A DNA stretch of 64,000 nucleotides. It comes from Siphonodentalium dalli. Taxonomy: Eukaryota; Mollusca; Scaphopoda; Gadilida; Siphonodentaliidae. Within the stretch, counting starts at the first letter, position 1. Each line of letters starts with the position of its first letter. This document shows positions 32,831 to 45,448 of the stretch, one piece after another. The stretch lies in the NCBI GenBank assembly GCA_032622095.1, contig CP136066.1, positions 173,723,164-173,787,163 on the forward strand. Reading direction: 5' to 3'. The notes under the pieces were generated by a model. The model worked only from the letters and a program-made list of their open reading frames with translations. It made no database searches and had not been told where the DNA came from. A program made the position numbers and the translations under genes.

Positions 32831-33881
32831 ACAAATCACCTGAGGGGTGGGGGATGGGTATGTTTGTGTATGTAAGCAGGACTATGCACCGATGCCATGC
32901 ATGGAAGCAACAAGTCTTCCCTAACCCCAAATAAACAACAATAACACTCTTCTGCCACGAAGCGATGTGCGCATTTATTGAGGACGCCATATATATAATT
33001 ACATCCAGGGTGTGCACAATCACGGCAATTCATATTTCACTCACATTGTTTGTAATGTGAAGCACTGAAAACAATATCAAATTATAACTATATATTCACG
33101 CATTCAAAATAATAATCACACGAAACACTAAATTATTTCTCCCTGCTCTATTTACCTAGTCTAATGTTCCGTAGCCGTTCAGGAAAAACCGTTTTTGGGA
33201 AAAAACCTATGGAAACCTCTCTCCGGAAAACTGTACAAGTGCCATGTACTGCTACGCAACAAAATTGGTGTCCGGAGTTCACACAAATAAATATAAAAAA
33301 CTCAATAAAAGTACTTTTGTAAACAAAAAATAAGCACACTGTATATAAAGTGCAAAATTATCTTCTATATATCTCTTTGGGAAACCAAATTACATTCGTT
33401 TAGTTTGTAAAATTGTGTGCTATCGTCACGCTCTTCGCTTGAAAACTGACTCTACACAGAATATTCTCGATCGTTCACTAAAACATCACGTGACCAATAT
33501 ATGGGACTCCCCATTGGTCAATACTCCTGAGTTGTTTATTTTGTGCAACAGTACAAGACATAATTTTCCCGCTATACTTGGCGAAACGCGGGAAAATACA
33601 ATTAACAGCATATACAATTCAATGTACCACCCGACAGCCTGTTCTCTCATCAGATGCTCCACTTCCGAATCGGCTTCCTTTGTCTGATGTCGCAGCCAAC
33701 GTTTGGTGGTCATCTTCAAAGAATTCTGTGCGACATATTCTCAGTCCGTGGCTGACTGGCGGAATCATTTTCCTTTGATATTGGTGCTGACGCAACTTTT
33801 TATTGCGAAGCATATGCTCTCCCAAAATACGTATCGCTTTACTTCTGTATCTAGCTCCATGCAGAGTTCAGTCCCCTGTTT
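32831..33881. other. Intergenic stretch without supported features
   Basis: Between two D elements. Several overlapping open frames occur on both strands, none with a recognisable domain, codon pattern or splice context. No repeat family seen. Confidence 0.5.
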
Positions 33882-34240
33882 GAAGCCTAAGCAGAATGAG
33901 GTATTCAAAGGATGAATTTGGTGATAATGACCCACAGTGTCAGACAGCCATCGTCTGATTCAATTATCTATAGTCTCAAATTAACTTTGTTTTAGTTAAT
34001 ACTTTCCCTACTGTTCAGTTTCTAAATCCCCTAATTTACATAAGATAAATAGAATTATCAAGGTGACACATGGGTGAACATCACCAACTTCAACATGATC
34101 CTAGGTCTCCCATAGCCGTTAAGGCCTAAGCGGAATGAGGTCCCCAGAGGGTGAATTTGGTGCTTGATGCTAGCATGCCATGAGGGATATTGTTAATAAA
34201 TTCACCCTCTGGGAAACTCATTCTGCAAATGTCAGGCACG
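33882..34240. mobile_element. F-family double-hairpin element (diverged)
   Basis: GCCTAAGCAGAATGAGG at both hairpins, TTTAGTTAATACTTTCCC linker and CATTCTGCAAATGTCAGGCA end. It abuts the D element starting at 34251. Confidence 0.75.
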
Positions 34241-34250
34241 GTGACCCTTA

Positions 34251-35470
34251 TTAGCTCAACTTACTTTATAAGTTTGAGCTATTGCCATGGTTTGGCGTCC
34301 GTCGTCCGTGTATGCGTGTGTCCGTCAACAATTTACTTTGGCGCGGGCTACAGGTCGTACCTTTGGTCTGATCTTTATATTTGTCATGAATGTTGACATT
34401 GACATGTAGATGGGAACGAGTCATTTTGGGGTCATTCGGCAAAAAAACATGGCCGCCAGTGGCCATCTTGGATTTAAAAATTCAATCCATTGGCGCGGGC
34501 TACAGGTCGTACTGCTTATCTGATCATTATAAAATTTGCCATGGATGTTAACATTTACATGTAGATGGGAACGAGTCATTTTGGGGTCATTTGGCCAAAA
34601 AATATGGCCGCCAGCAGCCATCTTGGATTTTACTCTTTGCATGACTAAATCCTTTGGCGCGGGCTACAGGTCATAGTTTTGGTCGGAACTTCATAAAATT
34701 TGTCATGGATGTTAACAATGACATGTAGATGGGAACAATTAATTTTGGGTCATTCGTCTAAAAAACATGGCTGCCAGCAGCCATCTTGGATTTTACTCTT
34801 TGCATGACTAAATCCTTTGGTGCGGGCTACAGGTCGTACCTTTGGTCTGATCTTTATGAAATTTGTCATGAATGTTGATATTGACATGTAGATGGGAACG
34901 AGTCATTTTGGGGTCATCTGGCCAATAAATATGGCCGCTGGTGGCCATCTTGGATTTCAAAATTCAATCCATTGGCGTGGGTTACAGGTCGTGCTGTTCG
35001 TCTGATCATCATGAAATTTGTCATGGATATTAATATTGACATGTAGATGGGAACGAGTGATTTTGGGGTCGTTCGGCCAAAAAACATGGCCGCCAGCAGC
35101 CATCTTGGATTTTACTCTTTGCATGACTAAATCCATTGGCACAGGCTACAGGTCGTACCTTTGATCGGATCATTATGAGATTTGTAAAGGCTGTAGATGG
35201 GAACAGGTCATTTTGGGGTAATTCAGAAAAAAACATGGCTGCCGGTGGCCATTTTAGAATTTACTCTTTGCATCAATAAATCCTTTGGCACACCATAATC
35301 ACCACATCCCTGATCCGATCATTATGAAACCTGTCATGAATGTTGATATTGACATGTACATCTAGTCTTACTTAGACATTTCAATTAGCACCTTTCCTAT
35401 TCCTCCATTTACTGTCAACCATTAAATTATTCCCCTACCTAAGTTGAGCTACAGTGTCATTGACACTTTC
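34251..35470 (-). mobile_element. D-family Helitron-like element, complete
   Basis: The reverse complement starts GAAAGTGTCAATGACACT, carries about six core units of roughly 160 bp, and ends with a terminal hairpin and GTTGAGCTAA-type sequence. The TAGCTCAACTT word is inverted at the two ends. No helicase or Rep coding, so non-autonomous. Confidence 0.82.
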
Positions 35471-35650
35471 ATACTTGAGACTCTCCCATCAGGGTCAGGA
35501 TGGTGAACACTTTGGATATCAATAGGAAGGTTTCGCAAAACACGGATAGAGTTACGATTATGTTTATGGTACTACGCCATATGTAATCAAATTATGCACA
35601 CATTCTGTCACAATGGATAGGGCATCAATCATTCGGTTTCTATAAAAAAT
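35471..35650. other. Spacer between two head-to-head D elements
   Basis: 180 bp of unrelated sequence between divergent 5' ends of two complete D elements. No feature recognised inside. Confidence 0.7.
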
Positions 35651-38600
35651 GAAAGTGTCAATGACACTGTAGCTCAACTTGGAAAGGGAATAATTTAATG
35701 TATTAGTCAATGGAGCGATTAGGAATGTGGAAAGTTGAATGTCTAATACTAGTTTATAGACATGAAGAGAAAAGTAAAATCCAAGATGGCTGCTGACGGC
35801 CATGTCTTCGGCCGAATGACCCCAAAATGATTGTATCCCATCTACATGTCATCGTTAACATCCATGAAAAAATTTATGACGATCAGACTAAAGGTACGAC
35901 CTGTAGCCCATGCTAAAGAATTTGAATGACCCCAAAATGATTGTATCCCATCTACATGTCATCGTTAACATCCATAAAAAAAATTATGACGATCAGACTA
36001 AAGGTACGACCTGTAGCCCATGCTAAAGAATTTAGTCATACAAAGAGTAAAATCTAAGATGGCTGCTGGCGGCCATGTTTTTTGGACAAATGACCCCAAA
36101 ATGACTCGTTCCCATCTACATGTCATTGTTAACATCCATGACAAATTTTATGATGATCAGACTAAAGGTACGACCTGTAGCCTGTGCTAATGGATTGAAT
36201 TTTGAAATCAAAGATGGCCACTGGCGGCCATGTTTTTTGGACGAATGACCCCAAAATAACTCGTTCCCATCTACATGTCATTGTTAACATCCATGAAAAG
36301 TTTTATGATGATCAGACTAAAAGTACGACCTGTAGCCCATGCTAAATGATTTAGTCATACAAAGAGTAAAATCCAAGATGGCTGCTGCGGTCATGTTTTT
36401 TGGCCAAATGACCCCAAAATTAATCGTTCCCATCTACATGTCAATATTAACATTTTATGATGATCAGACGAACATTACGACCTGTAGCCTGTGCTAATGG
36501 ATTGAATTTTGAAATCAAAGATGGCCACTGGCGGCCATGTTTTTCATCCGAATGACCCCAAAATGACTCGATCCCATCTACATTCCAATTTCAACAGCCA
36601 TGAAAATTTCATGATGATCAGACTCGAGGTACGACCTGTAGTCCGTGCTAAAGGATTTAGTCATACAAAGAGTAAAATCCAAGATGGCTTCTGGTGGCCA
36701 TGTTTTTTGGCCGAATGACCCCAAAATGACTCGTTCCCATCTACATGTCATTATTAACATTCATGACAAATTTTATGATGATCAGACTAAAAGTACGACC
36801 TGTAGCCCGTGCTAAATGATTTAGTCATACAAAGAGTAAAATCCAAGATGGCTGCTGGCGGCCATGTTTTTTGGCCGAATAACCTCTAAATGACTTGTTA
36901 CCATCTACATGTCATTGTTAACATCCATGACAAATTTGATGATGATCAGACTAAAGGTACGACCTGTATAGCCTGTGCTAATGGATTGAATTTTGAAATC
37001 AAAGATGGCCGCTGGCAGCCATGTTTTTCGGCCGAATGACCCCAAAATGACTCGTTCCCATCTACATGTCATTGTTAACATCCACATGACAAAGTTTATG
37101 ATGATCAGACTAAAGGTACGACCTGTAGCCCGTTCTAAAGGATTTAGTCATACAAAGAGTAAAATCCAAGATGGCTGCTGCGGCCATGTTTTTTGGCCGA
37201 ATGACCCCAAAATTAATCGTTCCCATCTACATCTCAATATTAGCATCCATGACTAATTTCATGATGATCAGACGAACATTACAACCTGTAACCCGTGCTA
37301 ATGTATTGAATTTTGAAATCAAAGATGGCCACTGGCGGCCATGTTTTTCATCCGAATGACCCCAAAATGACTCGTTCCCATCTACATTACAATTTCAACA
37401 GCCATAAAAAATTTCATGATCAAACTCAAGATACGACCTGCAGTCCGTGCTAAAGGATTTAGTCATACAAAGAGTAAAATCCAAGATGGCTGCTGCGGCC
37501 ATGTTTTTTGGCCGAATGACCCCAAAATTAATCATTCCCATCTACATCTCAATATTAACATCCATGACAAATTTCATGATGATCAGACGAACAGTACGAC
37601 CTGTAACCCATGCTAATGGATTGAATTTTGAAATCAAAGATGGCCACTGGCGGCCATGTTTTTCATCCGAATGACCCCAATTTTTTTTATCATGATCAGA
37701 CTAAAGGTACGACCTGTAGCCCGTGCTAAATGATTTAGTCATACAAAGAGTAAAATCCAAGATGGCTTCTGGTGGCCATGTTTTTTGGCCGAATGACCCC
37801 AAAATGACTCGTTCCCATCTACATGTCATTATTAACATTCATGATAAATTTTATGATGATCAGACTAAAAGTACGACCTGTAGCCCTTGCTAAATAATTT
37901 AGTCATACAAAGAGTAAAATCCAAGATGGCTGCTGGCGGCCATGTTTTTTGGCCGAATGACCCCAAAATGACTCGTTCCCATCTACATGTCATTGTTAAC
38001 ATCCATGACAAATTTTATGATGATCAGACTAAAGGTACGATCTGTAGCCTGTGCTAAAGAATTTAGTCATACAAAGAGTAAAATCCAAGATGGCTGCTGG
38101 CGGCCATGTTTTTTGGCCGAATGACCCCAAAATTACTCATTCCCATCTACATGTCAATATTAACATCCATGACAAATTTAATGATGATCAGACGAAGAGT
38201 ACGACCTGTGGCCTGTGCTAATGGATTAAATTTTGAAATCAAAGATGGCTGCTGGTGGCCATGTTTTTTGTCCGAATGACCCCAAAATGACTCGTTCCCA
38301 TCTAAATTCTAATTTCAACAGCCATTACAAATTTCATGATGATCAGACTAAAGGTACGACCTGTAGCCCGTGCTAAAGGATTTAGTCATACAAAGAGTAA
38401 AATCAAAGATGGCTGCTGGCGGCCATGTTTTTTGCCCGAATGACCCAAAAAAAGCCTCGTTCCCATCTACATGTCATTGTTAACATCCATGACAAATTTT
38501 ATGATGATCTGACCAAAGGTACGACCTGTAGCCCGTGTCAAAGGATTTAGTCATGCAAAGAGTAAAATCTAAGATGGCTGCCGGCGGCCATGTTTTTTGG

Positions 38601-38947
38601 TCAATTGACCCCAAAATTACTCGTTCCCATCTGCATGTCAATATTAACATCCAGTACAAATTTCATGACAATAAGACGAACAGTACGGCCTGTAGCCCGT
38701 GCTAATGGATTGAATTTTGAAATCCAAGATGGCCACTGGCGGCCATGTTTTTTTTCCGAATGACCCCAAAATGACTCGTTCCCATCTACATGCCAATGTC
38801 AACATCCATGACAAATTTCATAATAATCGGAGCAAAGGTACGAACTGTAGCCCGTGCTAAAGGAAATTGTTGACGCATCACGCACACACGGACGACGGAT
38901 ACCAAGCCATGGCAATAGCTCAAACTTTACAAAGTAAAGTTGAGCTA
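35651..38947 (+). mobile_element. D-family Helitron-like element, complete, about 20 core units
   Basis: Starts GAAAGTGTCAATGACACT and ends CCATGGCAATAGCTC, then a hairpin, then GTTGAGCTAA. The core is tandem: AAGATGGC recurs from 36057 to 38726 at steps of mostly 154-166 bp. Two unit types alternate in places: one with TTTAGTCATACAAAGAGTAA, one with GGATTGAATTTTGAAATC. Open frames through it are repeat translations. Confidence 0.87.
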
Positions 38948-39033
38948 AAAAAAAAAACATTCATTTAAAGGCCCACTTAATTTTCCGATTATTATTTTTG
39001 TTGTTATATAGTGCCTTGATATACGGTTTTAAT

Positions 39034-39330
39034 GTCAATATTAACATCCATCACAAATTTCATGATAATCAGACAATCTGTAACCCGTGCTAATGGATTG
39101 AATTCTGAAATCCAAGATTTTTTTTGCCAATTGACCCCAAAATGACCCGTTCCCATCCACATGTCAATTTTAACAGCCATGAAAAATTTCATAATGATCC
39201 AACCAAAGGTACGACCTGCCCATGCTAATGGAAATTGTTGACTTACGTCTCCACATACATACACATGCACACGGATGACGGATACCAAGCCATGGCAATA
39301 GCTCAAACTTTACAAGTAAAGTTGAGCTAA
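39034..39330 (+). mobile_element. D-family element, 5'-truncated, nested in E
   Basis: One to two core units, then CCATGGCAATAGCTC, the terminal hairpin and GTTGAGCTAA. It interrupts the E element between GGTTTTAAT and AATTCATCCCCATTTG. Confidence 0.82.
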
Positions 39331-39540
39331 TAATTCATCCCCATTTGAAACGGATGACTAAGAAGATGCCCATAGAGAAATAGAAAACAGCTGAAATCAT
39401 AGAAGGATGTCCCCCATTTTGGCTCCCAGAATGCAACAGAATTCACACTAAAAATTTATTTTCAATGGAAGGGGAATAACTATATCTTAAGATATAGTGT
39501 TATTCCCCTTCCTTTGAAAAAGTCAGAATCTCAACAAGAC

Positions 39541-40151
39541 AGTCAATGACTGGGGTCGCTCACCAGACTGTAAAGACGGAGAAGACTGGGACTACAATAG
39601 TCAGTATGTTATAACATAATTTATTTTCAAAATTTTAATTTAAAATTGAAAAAAAAAAATCATAAAAAAAAAAAATAATTGAGCAAGGAGTAAAATTTAC
39701 TGGTTTTTTTTACATTTAAAAATATTTTTTTGGGTTAAATTTAGCAAAAGGAGTTATATCGAAAAACTTAAATCTAAAAATAGTTTAAAAAAAAAAGATA
39801 TTGACCCTGCCCATGTTTGCCCCAGTGACCCCATTTTAACAAAACTGAACCCCAGAAAACCAAAGACCCTTCATACCAAATATGAACTAATTTGGCCTGA
39901 TTCCACTTGAGAAGAAGTCGTTTTAAGAATTACTATAAGAGGGAAAGTGTTATGGCCCTGGCTTCGGAACTAATTGACCCAGTGACCTCATTTGAAAAAA
40001 TCTGAATACCAGTCACCAAGGGAATATCCACACCAATTATGAACCCATTCAGTCCTATGGATCTGGAGAAGATGTTCAAAGAATTGTTGATGGAGGGACG
40101 ACGAGTGATGACTTTTGCTCGACTGGAGACTTCATCTCAGGCGAGCTAAAA
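39541..40151 (+). mobile_element. Possible second Helitron-like family, 3' end
   Basis: Ends with a hairpin (GCTCGACTGGAGA/TCTCAGGCGAGC) followed by TAAAAA. The GACCCCATTTTAAC and GACCTCATTTGAAAAAA-like phrases look like a decayed internal repeat. The 5' limit is uncertain. Confidence 0.45.
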
Positions 40152-40604
40152 AAGATGTCACCAGTCTTAGAAACAAAATCCATGCAAGTAAAGGTGGATT
40201 ATTATCATTATAAACCTGGAGATAGAATCTGAGAATTTAAATTAAAAATATCACAAAAGCATAAAATTGGTGTCAAGGGTTAATACATGTAACCCATTAA
40301 ATGATGGAACTGTACCCAGTATATCACTTGAGTGTACCATAGATACAATGCTAATATTTCAAATGTGTTGATAAACAAATACCACAGCTGGCACACACAA
40401 TTACAGTAATCCCCCCTGCTGCCCACTAGCAGAATGAATTCTAATTTATTGTTTATTTAATCTGAGAGACCAAGTGTATGGTGATTGATGGGCCAATTCT
40501 ATATCACCCAGATAATGGATCATTTTCAATTAATCTCAAGATGTCTATATTTAAAATGGATCAAATAAATTTTGATAGCATGTATTTATGTTGCTTAAAG
40601 TAAT

Positions 40605-41105
40605 ATGCCAGAATGAGGTCCCCAAAAGGGGAATTTAATGACACTATTCCGCAAGGCGGGCTAGCATCAGGGAATAATGAGTTCAACTGGATATGTGGTG
40701 GTTAAGAATATAATAATGGAACAGCCAAGCCTGAATATAGTGTCTGACATTTGCAGAATGAGGTCCCTAAAGGGTGAATTTAGTGACGCAATCCTGCAAT
40801 GTGGGCTAGCATCACCAAATTCACCCTCTGGGGACCTCATTATGCTTAGGCCTCAACTGCTATGGGAGACATAGGAACAGACCGATGTTATCCAGTTAAA
40901 GTTGGTGATGTGCACCCATTGGGCACCTCAGTTATCCATTTTATCTTCTGCAAATTAGGGGGATATAGAAACTAAATAGAAGGGAAAAGGTAAGTAAAAA
41001 TGTAAAATTAAGACCCTATATACTTCCCTGAAGATGAGGCATAATGAGACTGAGGTCCCTGGAGAGTGTATTTGACGATGCTAGCATAATGTGCAGGGCA
41101 GCATC
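40605..41105. mobile_element. F-family elements, two overlapping copies
   Basis: One hairpin at 40612-40680 and a complete one at 40755-40850. The linker is ATCCATTTTATCTTCTGC, then a decayed second hairpin near 41040-41105. Confidence 0.72.
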
Positions 41106-41752
41106 ACTAAATATATTTTATATAAAGTGATCTGGGAGAGGGGTCGAAAAATAAGTGGGCCTTTAATGACATCACTTATCAAGCATCGACCACAATCCTC
41201 AATTGGCCGATTTTGTGTGCATTGCGCTTAATCTTGTGGATTGTGTGCAAAAGCGAAATATCTCACCGACTGATGACCCGCATTGCCGTGTTCAATAACC
41301 CTTATCGTCATCACTGTTTTTTTGCAAAACAAATTTTTGGACCTACATGAATTTTACGACTTCGAATAGCTAAACAAAGTCGTTGCTCTATCCATGAGTT
41401 GCAAAACCCCCCTAATATAGAGAAAGAAAGACAGAAATTGGATGGATATTTTATTGATATCTAGTCTAATGGATTATTGACTAAACAGTAATGTGACATC
41501 GAGCACTAGAGCCAGAGACAATCAGTGAAAGGTAAATGGGTTTTTTTTTATGCCATTGCTTAAAGATACGGTATAAAGCATTGGTGGTCAGTATTGCTAT
41601 TAAAATAGTCACATACATTAAAACTGCCATAAAGACAAAGAATATTGTATTGTAGACAAACTTTGTTCTTATGAAATTTACACGATAATTATAATTGGCA
41701 TGTTAGTAAACAAATGCCATGTTATGTAAAGAAACATTACGTAAAAGAGTAT

Positions 41753-41938
41753 GCGATAAGCAAAACACTCAACACCGGGGGAGACCCCACAAAGAACTTT
41801 GGTTAGAAAGGGCCACCAAATTCTTAACCTACCGTTATAGTGCTCGTTAATCCTGGCCACTCAAGATTCCGGTGTTGAATGGGTCACCGAGAATCACTCC
41901 TAAAAAATCTCCACGGTGTTGAGAGTTTTGCTTATCGC
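41753..41938. mobile_element. Single MITE-like inverted repeat
   Basis: GCGATAAGCAAAACACTCAA and the near-complement TTGAGAGTTTTGCTTATCGC bound a 186-bp unit, less AT-rich than its surroundings. No second copy in the window. An RNA gene is not excluded but I recognise none. Confidence 0.45.
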
Positions 41939-42579
41939 TCACTATTTACACGTATATAAACAAATGCTTGGCTCACACAAAGTGTGTCTTGTGGATAATA
42001 TCGCAATCATATGCTATCATTATACTATAATATTAGTGTATTCTTGATGATATTTTAATAATTTGGTAACTGTTATTTCTAAATTATAACCTATAACGAA
42101 GACAATCCGTGCCTTTAAAGATATCAGTACTCTCACCACAGCTGGTAATTTTTTAACTCAAGGCATCATCAAAGAGATTTCTGTGAGTTTAATGCGCCCT
42201 AGCCAAACTTGACATGGTGATTGTATGTCACTTAATGAATTTCACATAATAATTATAATATGGCACATAGCTCCCATTCAACTTCAACTCATTTTATTCC
42301 CAGCAGCACTGTGTACAAAAATTACATTTCACATTTACATGTTTACAGATTTATACACTTTACAAAATTCAGCAACAACATTCAAAATGGTCTGAATATA
42401 AATGAATAAACCCTTCGATTCCTGAATGAATTCTCGGAAGGGTTTAGGGAAGAAATACACCATCTTTGAATTTCTATTAAGTTTTTAACCTTTTCAAAAT
42501 AGCACTCAGACATATTTATATATTTATTGTGATCAATGCTTATGAAAGATATTTTTTATAAAGTAAAAAACATTCAGTT
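41939..42579. other. Intergenic stretch without supported features
   Basis: AT-rich, no gene or repeat family recognised. Confidence 0.5.
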
Positions 42580-42850
42580 ACATAACTGTGAGAGAGAATA
42601 ATTAAGAGTTGACACGCAGCTTTGTTAACAGTTAAAAGACATATTGTGGACTTATTTCAGTGAATAAAACCGATAATTTAGTATTCAAACACTATCTCCA
42701 CTGTGGCAAATCAACTAAGATGGTTGACAATTATAATCACATCAATTCTACTATTTCAGAGAACACAACATTTGAACTACGCTAAATTGTATATTTACTA
42801 CTTTATTCGGGACGAATTATTGGGTGATAAACATTTGGAAATAATTCCTC
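42580..42850 (-). repeat. G-family fragment, diverged
   Basis: AAAGACATATTGTGGACTTA through TCTACTATTTCAGAGAACAC to GGGACGAATTATTGGGTGAT follows the order of the reversed G repeat at 50945-51340. Confidence 0.55.
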
Positions 42851-44876
42851 CAACAATATTCACTGTTATGTAATTTGTTTATAACAATGTCGTTCTTTTC
42901 TGCCTATTTGGATATAAAATTGAAAACAACTTATTTTGTTAAGATTATGAGGGTAATCTTGATGACATCGGTCACATCGTGGTAGTTTGAAAATGCCTTA
43001 GTTTTGTGCAACATACCATGCAATCATTCGACCAACTCAATGATTATACTTTCATACACCCACCTTCAACATTACTGACCCTCTGATAAATGCTTCTTTT
43101 ATAAAGACAACACGAACATCTAATACAACCTGCACCATGAGAAAATAGCACTGTGTATAGAAGACAGAGCACAGAATCAACTCGGGGCCCCATCAGTTTA
43201 TACAGATATTGTTTTTGTTAACAACAGAAAAAATGCAAATAGGTGATACAATTCTTTTGACAATTGTGATAGATATATATAGTTTATAGTTACTAAAGGG
43301 TATTCGAAAAACTTTTTTCATTCAGAAACAATAAATTTTAATCAGCATTGAATTTAAGAAACTCTATTTTCCTGAGTATTACTGACATCTAAACTGACAG
43401 GCCCAGAGTTCATTCCATACTTTAGTAGATCAATACTTCCCATAGATAGCAAATACCAAATGGCAGGCCCAAATTGTTTTAAATGAGCCCAAAATACATG
43501 AACTGGCAGGCGACATGAAATGTAAGGTACCAGATTAGGCCGGCCATTGCTGAGTTGGTCATTTTTTAAATATTTTTTATTATAAAAATATTTAAGTTCC
43601 AGTATTTGTGAAAAGGTACCGATGTTGGGGAAAATTTAGTTTAAAGGTACCAATTTGATAAAATCTCATTATAAATATAATATGTTTGCAATTGAAATGA
43701 ACTCAATTTATAACCTCATTAATATAAAAAACAACAAAGCATTTGCCAGCAATTGCGAGAGAGAAAATAGAAATAAATTAACCTTTCCCATTCGAAAGGA
43801 AGGTAAAAATTCTAAAAAAGCACAAATATTTCTCAATGTTGGAAACTATAAAGGTGCAAATTATAATCCTCAAGATAATCAAAAACAGACCAGCTACTAA
43901 GAAAAAATAGAATGCAAAAACATGAAAAAAAAATTTGATAAATATATTTCATGCAATATTTTCTTTATAGGAGATCTCAATGTTAGGGTATTATTGCAAA
44001 GAAAATTAAATTGAACTGTTTTCAAGCAAAATAATTGATCTTGAATGGGATTGATAATTATTTGGGTAGAAGACAACACCTCACATATATATAGGAGCTA
44101 GACATAAACAAATTAATCCCATAAAAACAAATACACAGGGTCTCGGAAAATATCCAGATAAACTTACGAAAAATATCCATCTAATCAGATTAACAGATAT
44201 GCATAAAAAATTTCCTTGCAGATATGAGATGAGAATGCAAATTTTATCTCCGTGAATCGAGTCTCTGTCTAGTACCAAACATTTACCATCAGAGATATTG
44301 GCGCGGTGGTTACCATTCAGGTATATTGGCGCGGTGGTCCAGTGGTTACCATTCATGACTTGTAACGTCATGATTTGAAGCAGGGTAAAATGGCATGAAA
44401 TAAAAATTTTGCCAATTGTTTTCATTGTTGATGAAAATAGATTTTGGACATGAAAGGTACACGTTACAATACCACTGGACTCGAGAAAAGCTACACCATA
44501 TGGTAGTAACAACCTCATGGGACATATTATATGAACTACTAGTATTCAAGTATTCAAACAAGACAAGTTGCCCTTCCTGAGCATAAACAAAATGTGTTTA
44601 GAAAGGTATGGGTTGGATTTTATTCTTACTACAGCATCCAGCACAAGTATGATATTCCAAACTGGCGCGAACTCAGGAGACCCGGTCTAAGGATACAGAT
44701 CGTGTCAAGTGACGAGGGACTCGATTTTAGAGACCGAATGTTAATGCACTGTACAGCAGAAAACACACAGTTTTTTATAATTTTATATAGACGCTCTCTA
44801 TACAATGATGAATGAATATATATGACTTTACACATGAACATAAATGGACTTTAGGCCATTAATTTTCAGTAATGCC
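42851..44876. other. Intergenic stretch without supported features
   Basis: No exon, RNA gene or repeat family. An open frame of 145 codons on the - strand (44081-44518) has no recognisable domain. A short direct repeat, TTGGCGCGGTGGT, is at 44298 and 44323. Confidence 0.5.
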
Positions 44877-45044
44877 CTAAATAATCGACTCCTTAACCAC
44901 AGCAGAATTATGGGTAACTTTTCAGGATTTAGTCGGAAATATGGCTTTCCAATGAATGGCAACAAGCCATATTTCCGACTAAATCCTGAAAAATTACCCA
45001 TAATTATGCTGTGGTTAAGGAGTCAATTATTTAGGGCATTACTG
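44877..45044. mobile_element. A-family MITE, central deletion
   Basis: CAGTAATGCCC and GGGCATTACTG ends; the left arm is cut after GGAAATATGGC. A TA lies on the right. Confidence 0.9.
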
Positions 45045-45092
45045 TATATACATGTGTTCTCAGGCAATTACAGACGAAAAACTGAATGAAGA

Positions 45093-45447
45093 CAAGCCTT
45101 GAAATAGTGTCTGACATTTGCAGAATGAGGTCCCCAGAGGGTGAATTTAGTGACACTATCCCGCACAACAGGTTAGTTGCCCAGTTGAAGTTGATGTTCA
45201 TCCATTAGTCACCTCGATTATTCATTTTATCTTCTGCAAATTAAGGGATATAGAAACAGAACAAAAGGGAAAAAGTAACTAAAACAATGTTAATTTGAGA
45301 CAATATATACTTCCTAGAAGATGAGGGTAAGAGGAATGAGTTCCCCACAGGGCGATTCAGTGATGCTAGACCGCTGTGTGGGGTAGCGTCACCAAATTCA
45401 CCATCTGGGGACGTCATTCTGCAAATGACAGACACATTTCAAGACTT
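45093..45447. mobile_element. F-family double-hairpin element
   Basis: AGTGTCTGACATTTGCAG left, CTGCAAATGACAGACAC right. The first hairpin is cut in its centre. It abuts the A element that follows. Confidence 0.82.
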
Positions 45448-45448
45448 A

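Larger units (their letters stand above)
38965..41166 (+). mobile_element. E-family TTAA element, split by later insertions
   Basis: Left end TTAAAGGCCCACTTAATTTT and right end GTGGGCCTTTAA, matching 19999-21461. The AAGGGGAATAACTAT palindrome is at 39470-39506. The minisatellite is reduced to one partial unit near 41107. A D fragment, a second Helitron-like tail and F elements lie inside. Confidence 0.78.

Noticed and set aside
32515..32934. Open frame of 139 codons on the + strand
   Set aside because: Most of it is D-family core repeat. The repeated words (CKWERVIFGSF, KTWLPAAILDF) are translations of the 160-bp unit, also found in several frames at 34-38 kb and 49 kb.
32831..33881. Possible gene between D elements
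   Set aside because: Overlapping frames on both strands, none longer than 90 codons, no domain, no splice-linked neighbours.
36509..37674. Several open frames with repeated KSKMA, HVFxPNDPKMTRSHLH words
   Set aside because: Translations of the tandem core of a Helitron-like element. They are interrupted by stops, change frame between units, and have no start or domain.
44081..44518. Open frame of 145 codons on the - strand
   Set aside because: No recognisable domain and no homologous exon nearby. It is not repeated, and codon use looks like AT-rich background. It could be checked with RNA data but is not supported here.
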